A stretch of DNA of 64,000 nt, taken from the NCBI RefSeq assembly GCF_014905175.1, contig NC_057791.1:21118537-21182536 (forward strand). Reading direction: 5' to 3'. The stretch comes from Aphidius gifuensis. Lineage: Eukaryota; Arthropoda; Insecta; Hymenoptera; Braconidae. Shown here one piece after another: positions 38,001 to 51,468 of the stretch. The notes under the pieces were generated by a model that was not told where the DNA came from, made no database searches, and saw only the letters and a program-made list of their open reading frames with translations. Made by a program: the position numbers and the translations under genes. Every line of letters begins with the position of its first letter. Positions within the stretch are counted from its first letter, which is position 1.

Positions 38001-41000
38001 ATGAACCTTTTGTATTAATACATGAACCATTAATACAATCATCATTTCCTAATTCATCACATTCATCAATATCTTCACACATTTGATTTAATGTATTTAT
38101 TCTTGTACCAGTTGGACATATACATTGATAACTTCCTGGTGTATTTCTACATTGACCACCATTACATAATGATTTTTCAAGTTCACATTCATTAATATCA
38201 CTGCATAATTTACCACTTGAATCAAGCTCATATCCACTGTCACATATACAACGATATGTACCCATTAAATTTTCACATCCTCCATTAATACAAATATTTG
38301 GATTTTGTGCACATTCATTTATGTCATCACCATTGTATGTCATACCAGCACCATGTGGACATAATAATTCAAATTCAGATGTATTTGGCATTGGACATGC
38401 TTGACAATTACTTCCCCATCCTAATGGTTGTCCCAATATTATTGTACAACAACAACAACTTGATTTTGTAACTGCTGTTGATGTTGGATTTGAACATTGT
38501 CCATCACGATATTGGGAATAACAAAGATCTCTTCTGCTATCTATAATAATCATAAATATTTTATCGTAGATATTTTCATTATTGATTAATTGATTAATAT
38601 CCAAAAACAAAAAAAATTACCTAGACATGATCTACCATCAGGACCAAGTGTAAAACCCAAATTACATTCACAAATAAAATTACCAGGTTTATTTTTACAA
38701 CGGCCACTTTGACATGGTGAACTTAGACACTCGTCAATATCTATTTTATTGAAAATTGATAAATAATTAAATTAAATTAAATTGTTTTATAAATTAATTA
38801 ATAAATATCTTACCAACACAATGACTCTGATCAGGACCAAGTCTAAAACCTGAATCACAAACACACTTGAATGATCCTTCCATATTAACACATTTACCAT
38901 TATTACACATTCCAGTTGATGAACATTCATCCATATCAACACAAAATGTGTTGTCTCTTGATGCTGTAAAACCAGATTGACATACACAATGATATGAACC
39001 TGGTGTATTTTCACATCTTCCATTTAAACATATTCTTGGATTTTCTGCACACTCATTAACATCTTGGGAATAAAAGAAATAATTGTTAATATTAAAAAAT
39101 AATTGATATAATGTTTCATTAAATTTTCCATGATGTTACTAACCAGTGCAAGTATTTTTCGATGGTGACAAAACATATCCATCATTACATTTACATTTAA
39201 AAGATCCATTCATATTTGTACAATGACCATTTGTACACATTCCAGTATCCTGACACTCATCATGATCTTTTAAATAATAAAAAGAATAAAATAAACCGTA
39301 AATTATGATAAATAATTAAAATTAATTATAAAAAAACAAACCACTGCAATATTTTCCTTCTCCAGAAACAACAAAACCAGCTGGACAATGACAAATAAAA
39401 CTTCCTGGTAAATTTTGACATGTACCACCTTGACAGTATGACTGTTGGCACTCATCAACATCTTCACATCTACCAGATTGTTTATAAAAACCAGGATAAC
39501 ATTCACACTCATAGCCATCATCAGTATCAATGCATTTACCACCATTACCACATATATCTGGACGTAAAACACATTCATTTATTGCAATGTGTTGTGGCTC
39601 ATTGCATATTTTATTATATTCATCTAGAAAATAAATTATTACAATTATTAAACCAATTAATTATCATTATTTTAAATTAAAAAGAGTTAAGGTACCAGTT
39701 GAACGACTTGGACAAATATAACACTCATCACCCCAACCGGCTCCCATATTTTTACCACAGCAACAATCTTTTTTACTCAATCTAACTGCAAGACGATTTT
39801 TACACTGATTATTTCTGTTAACAGATGTGTAACAAAGACCTTGTCTTCCATCTGTAATGAATAATGATGCATCACACCATGTGTTTAATTTATTTAATTT
39901 AAATTATAATAAAATTACATACCAATACAAAGTTTTCTATCTTGACTTTGAATAAATCCTGGATTACAAACACAATAATAACCACCAACAGTATTAACAC
40001 ATTTACCATCAACACAAATATTTTCATCTTGACATTCGTCTTTATCTGTACACTCATTTGTATCTAAATCTCTTGCTTGTCCATCTGGACAATCACATGT
40101 AAATGAGCCAATTGTGTTTATACATTTTCCACCATGACAAAGTCTTGGAATAGCTTCACACTCATTTATATCTAAATGCAAAATATATATAATTAAAATA
40201 TTTAAAATTTATAAAATAATTAAAAAACATACCAACACATTTTCCTTGATTTGTTTTTAAATGTCCAATATCACAATCAAGTCTTGCTGGACATCTTTCA
40301 CATGGATGACCCCATCCTTTTCCAACAGTTGCACAACACATTTGACGTGTACAAACAACACCTTGCAAGTGTACAAGACATTGTCCATTTTTAACTTTTG
40401 TATAACATGGACCAGTACGATAATCAGTCTCACATTTTCTTCCAGTATAGCCATAAATACAAGCACATCTATCTGGTCCAATACATCTGCCTTGATTCAA
40501 GCATGGCTCTCTACATACAGCTATCAAATTTTACGCAATTTTAATTATAAAAATCTTGATAATAATCAATTTATTTATTTACTTACGTTCATTACAAAAT
40601 TGTCCTTGATAACCAGGTCTACATTGGCATTTACCATCAACACAATTACCATTTATACATTGCACCTTGCAGGTGTTTCCATTAGCTCCATTTTTTTGCT
40701 GTTGAATATCTCGGTAATCCTGTCGATTATTATCATGAGATAAACCTTGAAAAATAAAAAAAAAAAACAATAATTACATTTATTAGTTAAATTAATAATG
40801 AATTTTTATAAATAATTATACACTAACTTCTTGTTTGTGATGATGCTGATAAAGCTGATGATGCTGATGTTCCAGATGATGGATTACAAGCTGATGCAAT
40901 TGATCCACCATCACACAAACATACATTTGGACGTATACATCTACCATTAACACATCTTCTTGTACAAATTGCTAAAAATAATAATAATTATTTAAATATA

Positions 41001-44000
41001 ATTTTTTTAAAATTAATATTATATTACTCACGAATAAGACACTGTCCATTTTCTCCTCTTTGCTTCCAGCCTGGACAACATTGACTCTTGTATCTTGATC
41101 TACAAACATTTGGTCTGAAATAAATAAAAAAATCAATTTATAATTTATTGCATTTAATAATTTTATGACTCTTAGAAATTTGATACAGCAAATAAAACTT
41201 GAGTGCATGAGAAAATTAAAAAAATCTAAAACACAAACATTCCGATTGTTGCGGCTACTTGAAAGCAAATTTATCATGAGATTGACCCAGAATTGAGTCA
41301 ATAAATATATTTTTTTTTTTTTATACATAAAATCTATTTAACTATCATGCGTGTGATGATTGTCGCAAAAAAAAAAAAGCTGCTAAAATTGAGAGAAGAA
41401 AATAATAAAGAAAAAAAAAAAATAATCCGGCACCTCTGGACAAAGCAAGGCATTCACTCGGTTCACCATAATTAACGTCAGCTGGCCAGTGTTTAAAGTA
41501 CATCCACTTATGTGACTTGGCGCCGTGGCTTTATTGACGCTTTACGATCGTGTACACACAATTTTATTTATTATATTTTTTTTCAAGTATCAATAGAACT
41601 TCTTGCTCAAACGAAAACTAGTTTATTTTTTAAATTATTTATGATGGATTTATATAATTTCTTTGAGTACAATAATATCAGACAGATGTTAATATTTTTT
41701 TTTTTAAATGCAGGATTGACTTTTCCGGTTTTGATAACATTATCTCATTGTCTCAACATACTTGATGTATACTTGATTAAATATTATACAGTGCAGGATT
41801 AATTTTAAATGAACTAGGTAATAAAAAAAAAAATTAACGCATTTGATGGAGCATGTTGGAGGATAAATGTAAATTTTTTTGACGTCATTTTTTAGAATCA
41901 TCTTAAAATGCCACTTATCTATGTGGAATTTATTCATTTTTTTTTTTATATCAAATTACTACGATTTTTTTATCAAATGGAATTACTACGATTTTTTTTT
42001 TTTCTTTTGGTCGTTTCTTTTTGGTACTCTGTTATCATTTTGTAGACGAAAAAAAAAAAAGCGTTTAATACATTGGAATTCAAGGGACTATCTTGACATT
42101 TAATTACAAACACTCAACGATTGTGGATGGTCGTTCTCACAGTCGATTCATTGCAAATGATCAATAAATAAATTGCTTTATTTATTTTTATTTATTTTAA
42201 ACAGAAAAAAAATTGAGTGTTAAATTTTTATCATGTTTGATTTGCTTTTTTAAATTAAATTTTTTTTCAACTTATCAATTGTTTATAATAATAGGCTTTA
42301 TTTTAATATATATTGAAATTTTTTTTTTATTATTTTAATTATTTATTAACTATGCAAATTTATTAGCGATAATAATTTTTATTTTATATCTTTTTTTTTT
42401 ACGAAATGTATTTTTTTAAATCGAAAAATATTATACTAGTTTTTTTTTGAATTTTTAAATTATTATTATAAATTAATAACAGCTATTTTTTGGATTTATA
42501 ATTTAAAAAAATGCAAACTTTATAAAATGAAAAAGAAAATTTTAAAAATTTGCAAAATTTGATATTTATTTTTCTTTGTAAAAAATAATTTTAAAAATGA
42601 AAACAATTAAGGTAATATTTTCTGGGTTCAATAATATTTCAAAGACGAAAAAAACAACGATAAAATATATCTAGTAAATTTATAAACCACCTTTTTGATA
42701 TAAAAAAAATTTAAAAAATAATAAAATTAAATAAAAACGAATTTCGAAAAATTTGATTCTTCTGACGTAAGTTTAATAAATTAATGTAACCTAGATATTA
42801 AAATTGATTAGCGTTAATAATTATCTAATTGAGTTATTTATTGTCCTGAAAAATAATAGTCATCTATGAAATTAATACTTAAAGTCATTAACTCATTTTG
42901 AAAATAATAGTCAATCAGTCAATTTTTAATTTTTTTTTTTTTTCATTAATTTCACACAATAAACATTCGAAGAAATTCAATCAACTTGAACATGTTAATC
43001 CAAAGAATATTCAACTCTAAATGCATTGATAATAATTTATTTAATATTGACTCGATGAGTCAATAAAAAAATCATTTGAATATGCAAATTGACATTGATT
43101 GTGATCATACAAAAAAATTTTTTTTCTTCTTTTTCATTTGTTGAATGGTTACTCATCGATATATCTACACTAAAAAAATATGACATGACAAAAAATAATA
43201 TATATCTTTTGTTGAATAATCTCATTATATTGTTAGAAAATAATTTCTTAATTTTTTTTTTTTTTTTTTTCTACAATACAATATTGTATAAAAATAAAAA
43301 AAAATAGTAAAATTTACTCACCATAAATTTATTAATGTTAAAAATTAAAGAAATAAAAAATAATTTATAATTTTTTTTTTCCTTTTTTGACTAGCACAAG
43401 GTTAAGATAATTTATTAAAGATTGTGCAAGTATAATAAAGTCACTTGTTAAATATGATATTTTAAGTGTTAAGCGCTTGACACAATGCACCACCTTAATT
43501 TTTAATATTTTCATAAATCATTTTAATGACAATAATTGTGCAATAAAATAAAAATAACTTGACACTGATATAATTGAGTGGCATATAATAATTGAAGTTA
43601 ATATAAAAATATGAATTTAAAACAAAAAAAAATTTTAAATTAGAATTTAAGTTAAAATATTTATAGAAATATTTTTTTCCGTGTGTATTTTTAGATAAAT
43701 ATTTCGCTTACGTAGATTTTTTATAAATTCACAAGATCGTTTACATTTAAAATAAAAAAATACAAGTTGTTTTATAGCAGCCCCTATGATTAATATATAT
43801 TCAAATAAAAAAAGAGAAAAAAAAAAAAATTACGTATATAGAAAAAAATTTAATTGGGCGCGAATGTTTATTATAATTATAACTAAAATAAATAAGATGA
43901 GAACACGTGGATAAGACACATATTTACCCACGTTTTAACTCATAGAAAAATATTAATTTTTTGTTTATTTTATCATTATTTTTTCATCATTCTCGTCTTT

Positions 44001-45534
44001 TACAATTTACCTTTTTTTACAATTTAAAATTTTTACATAATCTACAGGAAAAAGCTGCTTTTATATACGTCGCCTCTATTATCACATGATTGGCTATTTA
44101 ATTTACGAGTAAATAATTATAATTATACATTATACAAGTTGTAAAAAAAATTATATCAAATTTTTTTTTAATAAATAAATTATCTATTTTATACACAGTT
44201 ATAAATAAAATGTAAATGTAATTTTTAAATAACAAAAAAATAATAATTTAACATGTTTATTTAGCATTTAAAATAATTAAAATAATTATATTGATTTTTT
44301 TTTTATTTAATAATCTATTAAGTAGGCTTGTAAAATTTATTTATTTATTAAAATAATTATATCAATTTTTTTTTTAATTTTAAATATGAAATTTAGCTCA
44401 ACTTTGTAGAACTTGATTTTTTTTTCATTTCAACTGGTTTATGTTAAATTAATTTGATATAACTTAATAAAATATATACTTCGATAATGAATAATTTTTT
44501 TGAATATTAATGTGTTTTTTTTTTTTTATTATTGGCAGTTTAATTCCGGAAATAATTATACTTAGTAAAAAGGGCGTCGTTTAAAATAGCACGTGCTTAT
44601 TTATATATTACAATATGAAAATGTATATTGTTGTTTAATAATACCATAGTAGATAATTCATTATTGTTATTATTATTGTTATCAAAAGAAGGAAGTTGTG
44701 AGATAAATGAAAGAGTGCTACTGAACTCACAATGTGTATATACTTGAAGGTGTGTCATGTAACAACTGTTTGAATTATTATTGGTGCACATCATCATGAT
44801 AAATTCAATGATTTAGAGATACGATTGTCAATCATTAACAACAGCATCAATATCCTTTTTTTAAATATCTATAAATTTTTTTTTTTCATTTTTTATTTAC
44901 TATTTATAGATTGGTTTATTAATTATTGACAATTTTAATTTTCTATGTTTGATTGGTTCATTGATTTCTTGGAAATATATTTTTTTTTTCAAGGGAAAAA
45001 TCATATCATAATTTTTTGATTATTTTAATAGCAATATTAGCGATTTTTTTGGGTTTGTAATTTTTTAATAATATTGGTATTAATTATTAACAAGATTTCG
45101 AAAAAAACAAGGAAAAAAAATTCAAATTTAGCTGAAATTTTAAAGGAAAATAATATTTTTAAAAAAATGACAAATTAATATTCAAGAAATATTATATTAT
45201 CTTTGTATAAAATAATTTTTATAATTTGAAAATTATTAGGGTATTATTTTCTAAGCTCAAGAGAACTTTGCAGATGAAAAAAGAAAAAAAAAAAAGGGAG
45301 AAAATGTATCAATCACCCTGATGTAAGTTATATAAAAAAAAATAATAAAAATAAAAAAAATATTTACCCAGATAAAACAAGTGTGCGAGAATTATCATCA
45401 AGATCTTGACGAAGAGTTGAATGATTTCCTTGATGCAAGAGCCAATCTCGTGTGGTCTCTTCTTTACTCGATACCACCAGCTGAGCAAGTATCAAAAAAA
45501 CTAAAATAAATCTGTTCTCGTAAAACGACCACAT
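31568..45534 (-). CDS. FBN: Fibrillin (full-length orthologue, with an internal frame break)
   Basis: Large secreted extracellular-matrix glycoprotein that assembles into microfibrils and binds latent TGF-beta-family complexes. Exons, 5' to 3': 45368-45534, 41032-41114, 40828-40971, 40587-40745, 40233-40520, 39923-40171, 39696-39851, 39342-39623, 39144-39266, 38814-39062, 38621-38740, 36952-38540, 36708-36874, 36306-36634, 32161-36219, 31862-32095, 31568-31792. Total 8,623 bases, about 2,870 residues, close to human fibrillin-1. Order: signal peptide MWSFYENRFILVFLILAQLV; the unique N-terminal motif GPNVCRSRYKSQCCPGW; EGF modules; first TB-type domain (CCATVGKGWGHPC); a long series of calcium-binding EGF modules (DINEC/DIDEC repeats) with nine 8-Cys TB/hybrid domains in the vertebrate order; C-terminal GCFSCK; then a furin site and propeptide. 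The total is 3n+1 because of a frame break near 37.78 kb. No RGD was seen. Confidence 0.93.
32161..36219 (-). other. FBN: Fibrillin giant exon of tandem cbEGF and TB domains
   Basis: A single uninterrupted 4,059-base exon encodes four TB domains (CCCSIGNAWGKNC, CCCSMGAAWGSPC, CCCTMGKGWGKNC, CCCTMGIAWGNNC) and about two dozen cbEGF modules. Vertebrate fibrillins spread the same part over dozens of exons, nearly one per module. Most EGF modules keep the DxDEC/NEC calcium ligand pattern and the CxCxxGY end. Confidence 0.9.
37765..37835 (-). other. FBN: Frame break and missing half-domain inside fibrillin exon 36952-38540
   Basis: The upstream frame reads through the hybrid-type domain (KSECCCSVGVAWGSPCEQC) to DYSICECSKG, then hits a TGA at about 37740. 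The downstream frame, shifted by one base, resumes with IGLTLDTTQQICIDTRQETC. Both sides match adjacent fibrillin domains. About 40 residues expected between them, most of one cbEGF, are absent. A 52-base GT...AG stretch here could restore the frame if spliced, at the cost of several Cys. Assembly collapse or a real deletion are the other options. Confidence 0.75.
41115..45367 (-). other. Fibrillin intron 1 (4.25 kb)
   Basis: This intron separates the signal-peptide exon from the GPNVC exon and joins them in phase 2. It is mostly AT-rich. A GC-richer block at about 41425-41545 (CGGCACCTCTGGAC, TTGGCGCCGTGGC, TTTACGATCGTGTAC) stands out and could be a regulatory element. No other exon is supported. 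Confidence 0.5.
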
Positions 45535-48500
45535 CTTCAACACAATTTTTTCTATTTTTTTAATCTTATATTTTTTAACTATATTCAATCATGTAGCAAT
45601 CATAATTTTTTTATTTTTCATCATCATCAACATCATCATTTATTTCACAAAAGCTCAACAGCATTTATTAGTAAAATAATAATCACAGGTGGAACGAAAG
45701 CTTAAATTCATAAAAATAAAAAAAATAAAAATAATTAAAAAATAAATAATTAACAAAAGTAATGGATGAAAAAAAAAATAATATATTTTCTTTATAATAA
45801 ATGCATTCTCATAATGGCTTTATACACATGAATATAATGTTGTAATAAAAAATAATTGCATTATGGTAAATATATAGGAAAAGAGTTGTAAATAAATGGA
45901 TGCATTACGATAACAAATGTCCGGAGCACATTGGCGTTACGGAAATGTGTCCGAATAAATAGTTTAACGATAGTAAAACAAAACGTTTATAATTATCGCT
46001 AAGAAAACGTGCGGTATCAATAAAAAAAATAGTTAAAAAAAAAACAAAATAATATTGTAAATATATATAATATTGTTATCGTTTTGCAAATAGGTCCAGT
46101 GCCTTTCTTGAGTTATTATTTTACACATCAAGTTGAAATTAAAAAAAAAAAAAAATATTAAAAATAATAAACTAATATTAATGTATATAAAAGTTCATCG
46201 TCATTTAGATAAGAATAATATTCAGTCTAATTTAAATCTACTTGATAAGACTTGGGGTGAAATTTTTATCATGAGATCAAGAAACTATATAATTTTTTTT
46301 TGTTTGTTATTTTGCATTTATTTCAAATTGAATTTAAATAAAGATAATATATATTTTTTTTAATATTAAATTAATTTTTCAACCTAATTAAATTATCTTT
46401 TTAAAATTTTTAATAATCATAATTTTTTTAAAATAAATTTCAAAACACTTGACACAATTAAAAACACATGACACGAAATTATTTGTTTTTTAAATTTAAA
46501 AAATAACAAATTATTAATTAAATTTTTGTAAATTTAAAAATGTCTATTTTAAAAAATTTAAAAATTTATATTTTTCGAAAAGGGTTAAATTACGTAAATG
46601 ATAAGTTATCACGGAAAATAATGAAAAAGATGCGCCGACACGACAACTCGACGTGAGACTGACTACAGTTGAATAAAACCAAGTAAAACCAAGCTTGGCC
46701 TGTGCTCGTTCTCTCTATCCCACTTTTTAATCTTATATTTCTCTTACAGCCTCCTCTTCCTGTATCACACTCACTTACTCTCTTTCTTACCCGCACGTAA
46801 TATCTTTATCAATATATTTATTTCACTCTCAAAGTCTCAAGAAACTATTTAAATTTATCCCTCTTGATATCCCTCTCTCATTAATTTTTTTTTGCCATTT
46901 TTCATATCATATTTTCTGTCAACACTTGATGATAAGAATCTAATTTATATCATTATTTTAATATTCATTTTTTTACCTTTATGTATACAATAAATTTCTA
47001 GCAATAAATCATTTATCAAATTTTACAATAGACAAATTTTATTAAATATAATTTAGTTAATTTTTATGTGATAATTAAAATGAGGACAAAACTACAATGA
47101 CTATCACAAACTCTGTCATATTATATATATTTTAGTCCATGACATCCGGGTGTCATCGATGATAAATTTATTTTTTTTTCTTATGACAATTATTGTCATG
47201 CATGATAATAATGCATTTCTAGTTTTTATTTATTTTTATTTATATACTTTATATTAATTATTTAATTGGATGAAAATTTATATAAATTATGTTTATTTAT
47301 CATTTGAAATGTTTTATTTTTTAAATATTTTTAAGTACTTTTATGCAGCTTAGAAATATGAAAATTATTATTACAAAAAATAATTAGAATTATGGAAAAA
47401 AAAATAGGGAAAATATTGAGGGGGAATTTTATTTTTTTTTTATATAAAAATTATAATTTTGAATAAAATTTTAAATATTTAAAATTGATCTTGTTGAGGA
47501 AGATCAATTTACCTAATCTCACATCGAGTTTCATAATTTTTTTTTTTTATCATGAGACTGTGGATGGCCGGATGAAGAATTAATTTAACCGTGATTAAGG
47601 TCTCTTCTGGAATCTCAACTAGACGTATACGCATTTAATCCAGTATAATCCTCGGGATGAGAGTAAGATACATACCAGGAAAATATTTTTTTTAATATTA
47701 TTTTTTGTATCAAGAGTTTTCAATTTTGTTGAATAAATTTGACGTCGAAATAATAAGTCTTTTGTAAATTTTATAATTTGGGATATATATTTTTTTAAGA
47801 ACGAAAATTTTCTTGGCAGAGAAAAATCGAAATAACAAACAATAATATTATGTAAAAAATATTTATAAATTGTTAGATCGTCAGGTTAACTTTAAACTTT
47901 TTTTTAATAAAACATTTCGAATTTTTTTTTCGAATCGAAATGTTTAATTTAAATAACTATCGAAATTTTTTACGAAACGACATATTTTATATGTCAAAAT
48001 TAAATTGCAATTTTTTTTCCTAGACATAATACAATATATTTATTTTAAGAATTAAATAAACATTTGTATAAATAAAAACGACCTTGTGAAAAAATATAAA
48101 TTCTAATAAAAAAAAACAATAATAAAATTATTCAAAAATAAATAAAATTAAATAATATTATTGAAAAATAATTAAATTCATTTCGACTTCAAAAAAATAC
48201 CATCATGAAATTTCGACAATTAAATTAATCAATTTCGAAAATAAAAAAAGTTTATTTCTTTCTTCAACTCGTAAAGGAATGACAAAAATATGTAAAAAAA
48301 AAAAAAAAAATATAGAGGGTATTGTTTAAAAAAGCGTCAATAATTGTAAAAAATTAAATTTTTTTTTATTCATTCAATTTATTGTTATTCAATTTTTGAA
48401 CTTTAAAATTAATTTCAAAAAATGATATTTAGAAAGATACATAAATCAGCTATAATAACTACTCAAAAAAAAAAAAAGTAAATTTATTTTTAATTTTTAG

Positions 48501-49247
48501 TTTGTAAAATATACTAAAAAATATAATTTAGTTTATAAAAAGATACATATTAATATAATCTATATATCATTTTACTAAAACCAAAATAAAAAAAAGAAAA
48601 TCAATAATAAAAATTACCAAAAAGTAATCGATATTATTTTCAGTTAATTTTACAAAGTCATAAACAATAAACTATTAATAATAATTATTGTAAATAATTT
48701 ATTTTTTATTTGTTAATAATTCATGGTAATTAATAATCATGATTTATACAATATATCATTCACATTAATGAGCGAAGAAAATATTAAATCAAGTAAAAAT
48801 ATCATTGATAATTATCCAGTCATATTAATACTAATTGATTAATATTATTAATGTTTTTTTTTTTTATTATTATTTGGCAATATTAATAAATCAGTGCCAT
48901 TGAAAATACCTTGATCTGAGCTAAATGGATGGAATAAGAATTTTTTTTAGGTCGTAGATAATTTTTAAAGCACCAATTTTAATTTTGATTTGTTAAAAAT
49001 TATTGAAATGCAATTAAAAAAAACTAAATGCAAGAGTAAAAAAAATAAAATACATATATACAACTTGCTGTTTTGTATTTAAAAAATAATAACCAACACA
49101 GTGTAAATAAAAAATCAGTCTAAATTAATTTGAAAGACTAATTGAGACATTAAATTGGCACTGTTGAATTAAAAGAGAAAAACAAATTCAATAAAATAAT
49201 TATTAAATAATGCAAAATAAAAAAGATGATGATGATGAATATTTGGT
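45535..49247. other. Intergenic between fibrillin and pins; candidate fibrillin promoter blocks
   Basis: This 3.7 kb stretch is AT-rich with no convincing coding exon. CG-bearing blocks occur at 45910-46015 and 46590-46800. The second has a purine-rich minus strand and an arthropod-like initiator (TCAGTC near 46660) oriented toward fibrillin. Two small perfect hairpins occur at 47483-47509 (AATTGATCTT arms) and 47911-47944 (AACATTTCGA arms). Another less AT-rich block lies at 47510-47680. All roles here are inference. Confidence 0.35.
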
Positions 49248-51468
49248 CTAATAATTTTTGCTTGGTCCAGAAGCACGTTGGTCTTCCATACGTCCAGCTT
49301 GTAGCCTCTGTATCAAAGAGAAAAGATCTTCTTCTGGTACAGTTGTACCAGATTGAGTATTATTATTATTATTAACAATTGATATTTGGTCTTGTTCATC
49401 TTCAGCATCACGTATTGTTGATGCTATTGGTAATGGACTTCTTTGATCTTCTAATCTTGAACTTTGACATCTCAATAACATATCAATAAATAAATCATCA
49501 GCATCATTATTATTACGTACTGGTGTTTTCATTGCTGCTTGTGTATGAGAATTTGTATTTAATCCAGGTAAATATGGTAATGTAACTCTTTGTTCATCCA
49601 TTCTTTTACTTTGCATTCCAGCAATAAGTTCAATTAAATCATCACTATCTCTGTTGAAATAAAATTAATGTTATTATCGTAAAATAAACCAAAAAAAAAA
49701 AATATAAATAACTTACTTTTCTTTTTCATTTGTTAAAATTTTAATTCTTGGTTTTTTATTTGTATTTAATACACATCTTTGATCATCCATTCTGCCAGAT
49801 TGACATTTTGATAATAATTCAAAAAAGTCTTCTTCTTCTTCTTCTTGTGATGGCTGTGGTGCAATACCAGCTCTTGCTGGTGGTGGTTGATCATTATTAT
49901 CTTTTTGTTTACCATCAGGAGTTAGCTATAAATTAAAATGAAAAATTAAATATTTAATATAATTATAATTAATAATCATATAAAGCCAAACATACTTTAA
50001 TTAAATCCAAATTATCCATGCTTTGTCTTCTTAGTCTATATCTTCCTGGTGATGTTATTGCATTAATTGATGATGGTGCTGTTAAATTATTTGTATTATT
50101 ATTATTATTGCTAATAAATTTATCATTTTCTTTTTCATTATTTTCCATTCCAAGTATTTTTTGTAAATCAACAACATTAATTTGTGCTGTTGCTTGTCCC
50201 ATTGGATCACAAAGTTCTTTTGATATATTTAAATGTAATGTTGCATAATTAAGAGCTTTTTCATGATTACCCATTGCTGAATATGCATTTCCTAATGACC
50301 AACATGCACGTCCTTCACCAACACGATCAATTAGCTGTTGTGCAATATCAAGATGACGTAAATGATATTCAATTGCTGATGGATAATCACGTAATAATGT
50401 ATATGTATTACCAAGTGAATAACATGCTTGTGCTTCAACAGCACGATCATTTAATTCTTGTGCTAATACAAGTGTACGTTTATAATGTTGTGCTGCTTTT
50501 TCAAATTCACCCAAAAATATATGTGAATTACCAAGATTACTATTTGCACGACGTTCAGCAGCTTTATCACCAAATTCACGTGCTATTTTTAATCTTTCAT
50601 TATGATAAAATATAGCTTGTTTAAAATCACCAAGTAAATAAAATGTATTACCAAGATTACCACATGCTCTACCTTGTGCTGCTGAATCACTTAATTCTCT
50701 CATTAATTCAAGATTTTCTTCATAATAACCAACAGCTTGTTGTAAACATTGTTTAATATCATCAGTAAATTTACCAGGATCATGTGGACCACGTCCACCT
50801 TGTTTACCTTTAGCATGATAAACATTACCCAAATTATACAATGCTCTACCTTCACTTAATTTATCACCAATTTCACGTGATATTTCTAAATGACGTTTAC
50901 AACAAATCATGGCTTCATCAAATTTACCCATGACTTTTAATGTATTACCAAGATTACCACTTGATTTAGCTTCACCTAATTTATCACCCATTGTTCTGGC
51001 AAGTGTCAAATCATGCTTGTGATATTGCATTGCTTTGACATAATCACCAAGATAAAAATATGCATTACCAAGTTGACTATAAATTGCACTTAGTGTACGT
51101 AAATCATCTGTACCAGCTTGTATTGCTGCCTGAAAAAAGGCAACACCCGAACGACAATCACCAGCTTTACACAGACGTTCACCTTCTAGGGCTAGCTCAA
51201 GACACATGTTGCTATCACTTGCACCATTCTAATTTTAAAACAAAACAATATACATTTATTTTTTAGTTATTATTTTATATACAGTTTTTTTTTATGATTA
51301 ATTTTCATCAAGTTAAATTGACTCAGTGTAGTGACTCATAACATTAACACTCGTCATTCAATTGGAGCTTGTTTTTTTTTCTTTTTTTTAATATAGAAAA
51401 TTGAAAAAAATTTTATGAAAACTTACTTGTGACTCTGCTGAGACGTTATCAACATTTGTATAAGGCAT
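49248..51468 (-). CDS. pins: Partner of Inscuteable / GPSM2 (LGN): TPR-GoLoco adaptor
   Basis: Cytoplasmic and cortical adaptor that binds Gi-alpha-GDP through GoLoco motifs, and NuMA/Mud or Inscuteable through its TPRs, to orient the mitotic spindle in asymmetric division. Exons 51427-51468, 49996-51228, 49717-49925 and 49248-49650 give 628 residues. TPR units run from LALEGERLCKAGDCRSG through repeated LGN/YSLGN helices (SGNLGNTLKVMGKFDEA, ACYSLGNTYTLLRDYPSA, WSLGNAYSAMGNHEKAL). The usual GPHDPGKF insertion lies between repeats. A linker with RYRLRRQSMDNL follows, a possible aPKC/Aurora-type site. Four GoLoco motifs end in GRMDDQR, KRMDEQR, SRLEDQR and GRMEDQR. Each keeps the acidic-Gln-Arg triad needed for G-alpha binding. 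Four motifs match vertebrate LGN rather than the three of Drosophila Pins. Confidence 0.95.

Noticed and set aside
32241..40743. Many overlapping Met/Val/His-rich open frames on both strands across the fibrillin locus
   Set aside because: They are shadows of the TGT/GAT-rich repeat coding sequence in other frames, without splice or family support.
41512..41802. 96-codon plus-strand frame in fibrillin intron 1
   Set aside because: Hydrophobic AT-type translation with no start context or homology signal. Only its GC-rich 5' end is noted as a possible regulatory block.
46590..46796. Cys/Arg-rich 68-codon minus-strand frame as a small secreted protein
   Set aside because: No signal peptide and no cysteine spacing of a known family. 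The position and purine-rich strand fit a promoter or leader region better.
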